Shown one piece after another: positions 61,103 to 64,000 of a stretch of DNA of 64,000 nt. The stretch comes from Thermococcus radiotolerans (GTDB lineage Archaea > Methanobacteriota_B > Thermococci > Thermococcales > Thermococcaceae): positions 1,302,001-1,366,000 of the forward strand of contig NZ_CP015106.1 in the NCBI RefSeq assembly GCF_002214565.1, given 5' to 3'. The notes below the pieces were generated by a model. That model did not search any database and was not told the origin of the DNA. It saw nothing but the letters and a program-made list of their open reading frames with translations. Made by a program: the position numbers and the translations under genes. Each line of letters opens with the position of its first letter. Within the stretch, counting starts at the first letter, position 1.

Positions 61103-61420
61103 GTGAACACGTTGTTTGGTGAAAGGAAGGAAGGGGCAACCAAGATCGTCCTCAAATCCGTGGACGAGTATCCGGAGGCCCCCGTAACATTGGGAACAAC
61201 CCTCGTTAACTTCACCGGAGACTGGAGGACCTTCATACCAGTGATAGACGACGACAAGTGCGTCAAGTGCTACATCTGCTGGAAGTTCTGCCCGGAGCCG
61301 GCCATATTCATCCGCGAGGACGGCTACGTCGGCGTGGACTACGACTACTGTAAGGGTTGCGGAATCTGCGCGAACGAGTGCCCGACGGATGCTATAACAA
61401 TGGAGAAGGAGGAGAAGTGA
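61103..61420 (+). CDS. vorD: 2-ketoisovalerate oxidoreductase delta subunit (ferredoxin)
   Basis: The 105-residue subunit has two [4Fe-4S] motifs, CVKCYICWKFCPEP and CKGCGICANECPTDAI. It passes electrons from the TPP site to free ferredoxin. It starts at GTG 61103 with GGGGTG upstream. Very similar to porD (63620-63937), as expected from duplication of the two enzymes. Confidence 0.94.
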   Translation: MNTLFGERKEGATKIVLKSVDEYPEAPVTLGTTLVNFTGDWRTFIPVIDDDKCVKCYICWKFCPEPAIFIREDGYVGVDYDYCKGCGICANECPTDAITMEKEEK

Positions 61421-61421
61421 G

Positions 61422-62612
61422 ATGGCCGAGTACAAGCCCATTAGGAAGGTTGTAAGCGGCAACTACGCGGCGGCTTACGCCGTTAAGCACGCCCGCGTTG
61501 AGGTCGTCGCGGCCTACCCGATCACTCCCCAGACGAGCATCATCGAGAAGATAGCCGAATTCCTGGCCAACGGCGAGATCGAGGGACTTGAGTACGTTCC
61601 CGTTGAAAGCGAACACTCAGCCATGGCGGCCTGTATAGGTGCCAGTGCCACCGGCGCCAGGGCATTCACTGCAACCTCCGCCCAGGGTCTGGCACTCATG
61701 CATGAGATGCTTCACTGGGCCAGCGGAGCGAGGCTGCCGATAGTCATGGTCGACGTTAACCGTGCCATGGCTCCCCCCTGGAGCGTGTGGGACGACCAGA
61801 CGGACAGCCTTGCCCAGCGCGACACCGGATGGATGCAGTTCTACGCCGAGAACAACCAGGAGGTCTACGACGGCGTGCTGATGGCCTTCAAGGTCGCCGA
61901 GACCGTCAACCTCCCGGCCATGGTTGTCGAAAGCGCCTTCATACTTAGCCACACCTACGACGTCGTAGAGATGATTCCCCAGGAGCTGGTTGACGAGTTC
62001 CTCCCGCCGAGGAAGCCGCTCTACACCCTCACCGACTTCGACAACCCGATAGCCGTCGGTGCCCTCGGAGGTCCCAACGACTACTACGAGTTCCGCTACA
62101 AGGTGCAGAAGGCCATGGAAGAGGCCGAGAAGGTCATCCACGAGGTCGGTAAGGAGTTCGGCGAGCGCTTTGGAAGGGACTACAGCCAGATGATAGAGCT
62201 CTACAGGACGGAGGATGCCGACTTCGTCTTCATGGGCATGGGTTCGCTCATGGGAACCGTCAAGCAGGCCGTCGATGTTCTCCGCGAGGAGGGCTACAAG
62301 GTCGGTGCCGCGAAGGTCCGCTGGTTCAGGCCCTTCCCGAAGAAAGAGCTCTACGAGCTGGCAAAGAGCGTTGATGGCATAGCCGTCCTCGACAGGAACT
62401 TCTCCTTCGGACAGGAGGGCATACTCTTCAACGAGGCCAAGGGAGCGCTCTACAACACCGACGCGAAGCCGCTCATCAAGAACTACATCGTCGGCCTTGG
62501 CGGAAGGGACTTCACGGTCGCCGACGTCAGGAAGATAGCCGAGAACATGAAGGCGATAATCGAAAAGGGAGAGCTTGATGTAGAGGTGGACTGGTACCAC
62601 CTTAAGAGGTGA
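61422..62612 (+). CDS. vorA: 2-ketoisovalerate oxidoreductase alpha subunit
   Basis: The 396-residue alpha chain has SGNYAAAYAVKHARVEVVAAYPITPQTSIIEKIAEF. YVPVESEHSAMAACIGASATGARAFTATSAQGL is the conserved TPP-side loop, and MVDVNRAMAPPWSVWDDQTDSLAQRDTGW follows. Assigned to VOR by its place next to vorD/vorB in the conserved order. Branched-chain 2-oxoacids from amino acid fermentation are the expected substrates. Confidence 0.92.
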   Translation: MAEYKPIRKVVSGNYAAAYAVKHARVEVVAAYPITPQTSIIEKIAEFLANGEIEGLEYVPVESEHSAMAACIGASATGARAFTATSAQGLALMHEMLHWASGARLPIVMVDVNRAMAPPWSVWDDQTDSLAQRDTGWMQFYAENNQEVYDGVLMAFKVAETVNLPAMVVESAFILSHTYDVVEMIPQELVDEFLPPRKPLYTLTDFDNPIAVGALGGPNDYYEFRYKVQKAMEEAEKVIHEVGKEFGERFGRDYSQMIELYRTEDADFVFMGMGSLMGTVKQAVDVLREEGYKVGAAKVRWFRPFPKKELYELAKSVDGIAVLDRNFSFGQEGILFNEAKGALYNTDAKPLIKNYIVGLGGRDFTVADVRKIAENMKAIIEKGELDVEVDWYHLKR

Positions 62613-62617
62613 GAATG

Positions 62618-63553
62618 ATGGAGATTCCAGAGAACGTTAAGAAGAGGTTGAGCATCCCCGCTGATGAGCACTTTTACGCCGGTCACACGGCCTGCCAGGG
62701 CTGTGGGGCCTCCCTCGGCATCCGCTACGTGCTGAAGGCGTACGGAAGGAAGACCATATTCACAATCCCTGCGTGCTGTTCGACAATCATCGCCGGTCCC
62801 TGGCCGTACACCGCCTTCGAGGCCAACCTGTTCCACACCGCCTTCGAGACCACCGGTGCCGTCATGGGCGGTATCGAGGCGGCACTCAAGGCCAAGGGAT
62901 ACAAGGTCAAGGGCGAGGACGGAATAATGGTCGTCGGCTGGGCCGGTGACGGTGGTACCGCGGACATCGGTCTCCAGGCACTTTCAGGCTTCCTTGAGAG
63001 GGGCCACGACGCTGTTTACATAATGTACGACAACGAGGCTTACATGAACACCGGAATCCAGAGGTCGGGTTCAACCCCCTACGGAGCCTGGACCACCAAC
63101 ACCCCCGGTGGAAAGAAGCACTTCCTCGAGAGGAGGCACAAGAAGAAGGTCATAGACATTGTCATCGCCCACGAGATACCCTACGCGGCAACCGCCAGCA
63201 TAGCCTTCCCCGAGGACTTCATAAGGAAGCTCAAGAAGGCTAGGAAGACCCCTGGACCGAGCTTCATCCAGCTCTTCGCGCCGTGCCCGACCGGCTGGCG
63301 CTCACCGACCGACAAGAGCATTGAGATAGCCCGCCTGGCGGTTCAGACGGCGTACTTCCCGCTCTTCGAGTACGAGAACGGAAGGTACAAGATCAACATG
63401 CCCTCAACGAAGAAGGAGCCCAAGCCCATAGAGGAGTTCCTCAAGCTCCAGGGCAGGTTCAAGTACATGACCAAGGAGGACATAGAGATCCTCCAGCAGT
63501 GGGTCAACCACGAGTGGGAGAAGCTCAAGAAGCTCGCCGAGGTCTTCGGCTGA
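62618..63553 (+). CDS. vorB: 2-ketoisovalerate oxidoreductase beta subunit
   Basis: The TPP-binding beta chain has about 311 residues. The N-terminal CQGCGASLGIRY and ACCSTIIAGPWPY supply cluster cysteines. The TPP motif is VGWAGDGGTADIGLQALSGFLERGHDAVYIMYDNEAYMNTG. ATG 62618 is preceded by AGGTGA at 6 bases; GTG 62609 and ATG 62615 are alternatives. It overlaps or abuts vorA (stop at 62612). Confidence 0.93.
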   Translation: MEIPENVKKRLSIPADEHFYAGHTACQGCGASLGIRYVLKAYGRKTIFTIPACCSTIIAGPWPYTAFEANLFHTAFETTGAVMGGIEAALKAKGYKVKGEDGIMVVGWAGDGGTADIGLQALSGFLERGHDAVYIMYDNEAYMNTGIQRSGSTPYGAWTTNTPGGKKHFLERRHKKKVIDIVIAHEIPYAATASIAFPEDFIRKLKKARKTPGPSFIQLFAPCPTGWRSPTDKSIEIARLAVQTAYFPLFEYENGRYKINMPSTKKEPKPIEEFLKLQGRFKYMTKEDIEILQQWVNHEWEKLKKLAEVFG

Positions 63554-63577
63554 GCTTTCCATCTTTAATTCCTCGCA

Positions 63578-63590
63578 AGGTTTAAGTTCC
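63578..63590 (+). promoter_or_regulatory. Internal promoter before porD
   Basis: AGGTTTAAGTTCC (TATA TTTAAG at 63581-63586) lies in the 66-base gap after vorB. It is about 36 bases before porD's ATG, so por genes may be transcribed separately from vor. Confidence 0.5.
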
Positions 63591-63619
63591 AATAGGATAA
63601 TTCACCTGAGGTGATAAAC

Positions 63620-63937
63620 ATGGCCGAGACTCCGTTTAAGGCCGAGATTGAGAGGGTTCAGAAGGAGTATAGCGAAAAGATGACCCCGGGAGCGATAGCC
63701 ACGATTCCGGGGAGTAGCGTCATAAACAAGACAGGTTCCTGGCGTGTTTTTATGCCCGAGTTCTACAAGGACAAGTGCGTTAGGTGCTACCTGTGCTACA
63801 TATACTGCCCGGAGCCGGCTATCTACCTCGACGAGGAGAACTACCCGGTCTTCGACTACGACTACTGTAAGGGCTGCGGAATCTGTGCGAACGAGTGCCC
63901 GACCGATGCCATCATAATGGTTAGGGAGACCAAGTGA
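63620..63937 (+). CDS. porD: Pyruvate:ferredoxin oxidoreductase delta subunit
   Basis: The 105-residue ferredoxin-like subunit has CVRCYLCYIYCPEP and CKGCGICANECPTDAI cluster motifs. It belongs to the pyruvate enzyme, whose alpha subunit starts 12 bases downstream. ATG 63620 follows GAGGTGAT. High similarity with vorD upstream. Confidence 0.93.
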   Translation: MAETPFKAEIERVQKEYSEKMTPGAIATIPGSSVINKTGSWRVFMPEFYKDKCVRCYLCYIYCPEPAIYLDEENYPVFDYDYCKGCGICANECPTDAIIMVRETK

Positions 63938-63948
63938 GGTGGTGAAAG

Positions 63949-64000
63949 ATGCCGATGAGAAAGGTTATGAAGGCCAACGAAGCCGCCGCCTGGGCGGCCA
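63949..64000 (+). CDS. porA: Pyruvate:ferredoxin oxidoreductase alpha, 5' end only
   Basis: The frame from ATG 63949 reads MPMRKVMKANEAAAWAA and runs off the window. GGTGGTGAAAG precedes it, and the position after porD matches the conserved porD-porA-porB order. Only 17 residues are visible, so the call rests mainly on context. Confidence 0.8.
   Translation, partial: MPMRKVMKANEAAAWAA

Noticed and set aside
61617-62600. 327-residue minus-strand frame opposite vorA
   Set aside because: vorA is a certain gene; the antisense frame has no recognisable features.

Overview
The window is a stretch of a hyperthermophilic archaeon of the order Thermococcales, almost certainly a Thermococcus. Supporting evidence: the pyruvate/2-ketoisovalerate ferredoxin oxidoreductase cluster with one shared gamma subunit at the right edge, an archaeal proteasome beta subunit, a free-standing AlaX-S editing protein, a cyclic 2,3-diphosphoglycerate synthetase-like protein, a DUF257 protein known mainly from Pyrococcus/Thermococcus, a secreted GH13 cyclodextrin glucanotransferase-like enzyme, archaeal TATA boxes, GGTG(A)-type ribosome-binding sites, and a GC-rich coding style dominated by AGG/ATA/CTC/GAG codons. 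No rRNA, CRISPR array or prophage was seen.

Layout, left to right. 1-8 kb: an open-ended unknown gene, a secreted protein, a FecCD-type ABC permease plus ATPase, proteasome beta subunit, an exported HExxH protein, threonine synthase and a LigB/MEMO-like protein. 8.2-8.9 kb: one AT-rich orphan gene unlike its surroundings, with two alternative palindromes over its start. 9-16.4 kb: two tRNA trans-editing proteins back to back, the cPGS-like enzyme, a GNAT protein, an overlapping operon of an HTH-ThiN regulator, a VanZ-like protein and a YjbQ enzyme, pyrB-pyrI, and an ECF transporter S component with a striking operator. 16.5-24.5 kb: small enzymes including a DUF523/TudS-like protein, a phosphohexomutase, a three-gene operon of secreted proteins, and a BtpA-family protein. 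24.6-32.5 kb: a cell-surface cluster (transglutaminase-like giant, MoxR AAA+ ATPase, DUF58 and membrane proteins); the MoxR gene has clearly different codon use. 32.5-41.8 kb: GH13 enzyme, DUF257, tldE-rubrerythrin-tldD, a two-winged-helix regulator with a small membrane partner, and a Usp-permease-Usp operon. 41.9-49.8 kb: secreted Lon-like protease, PAPS-reductase-like protein, a C/D box sRNA, tRNA-Ala(CGC), malic enzyme convergent with two-subunit fumarase, serA, and a PhoU-like protein. 50-51.3 kb: a decayed TnpB-only IS200/IS605 element. 51.3-60.3 kb: ketopantoate reductase, TrmJ, O6-alkylguanine-DNA methyltransferase, TPR protein, NAC, AhpD-like protein, HflX, two related beta-propeller-like surface proteins, and a PiT phosphate transporter. 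60.5-64 kb: shared gamma, vorD-vorA-vorB, porD, and the start of porA.

How the genes work together: the metabolic genes fit a peptide- and sugar-fermenting heterotroph. Extracellular glucan breakdown (GH13) feeds glycolysis. POR and VOR oxidise the resulting 2-oxoacids with ferredoxin. Malic enzyme and fumarase link C4 acids to pyruvate, and serA, thrC, panE and pyrBI supply biosynthesis. A notable share of the window codes for exported or membrane-anchored proteins of unknown role. The most distinctive non-coding signals are the C/D box sRNA at 45.14 kb, the palindromic promoter/leader elements at 8.92, 14.32, 16.45, 60.29 and 60.48 kb, and a possible structured RNA at 12.6 kb.
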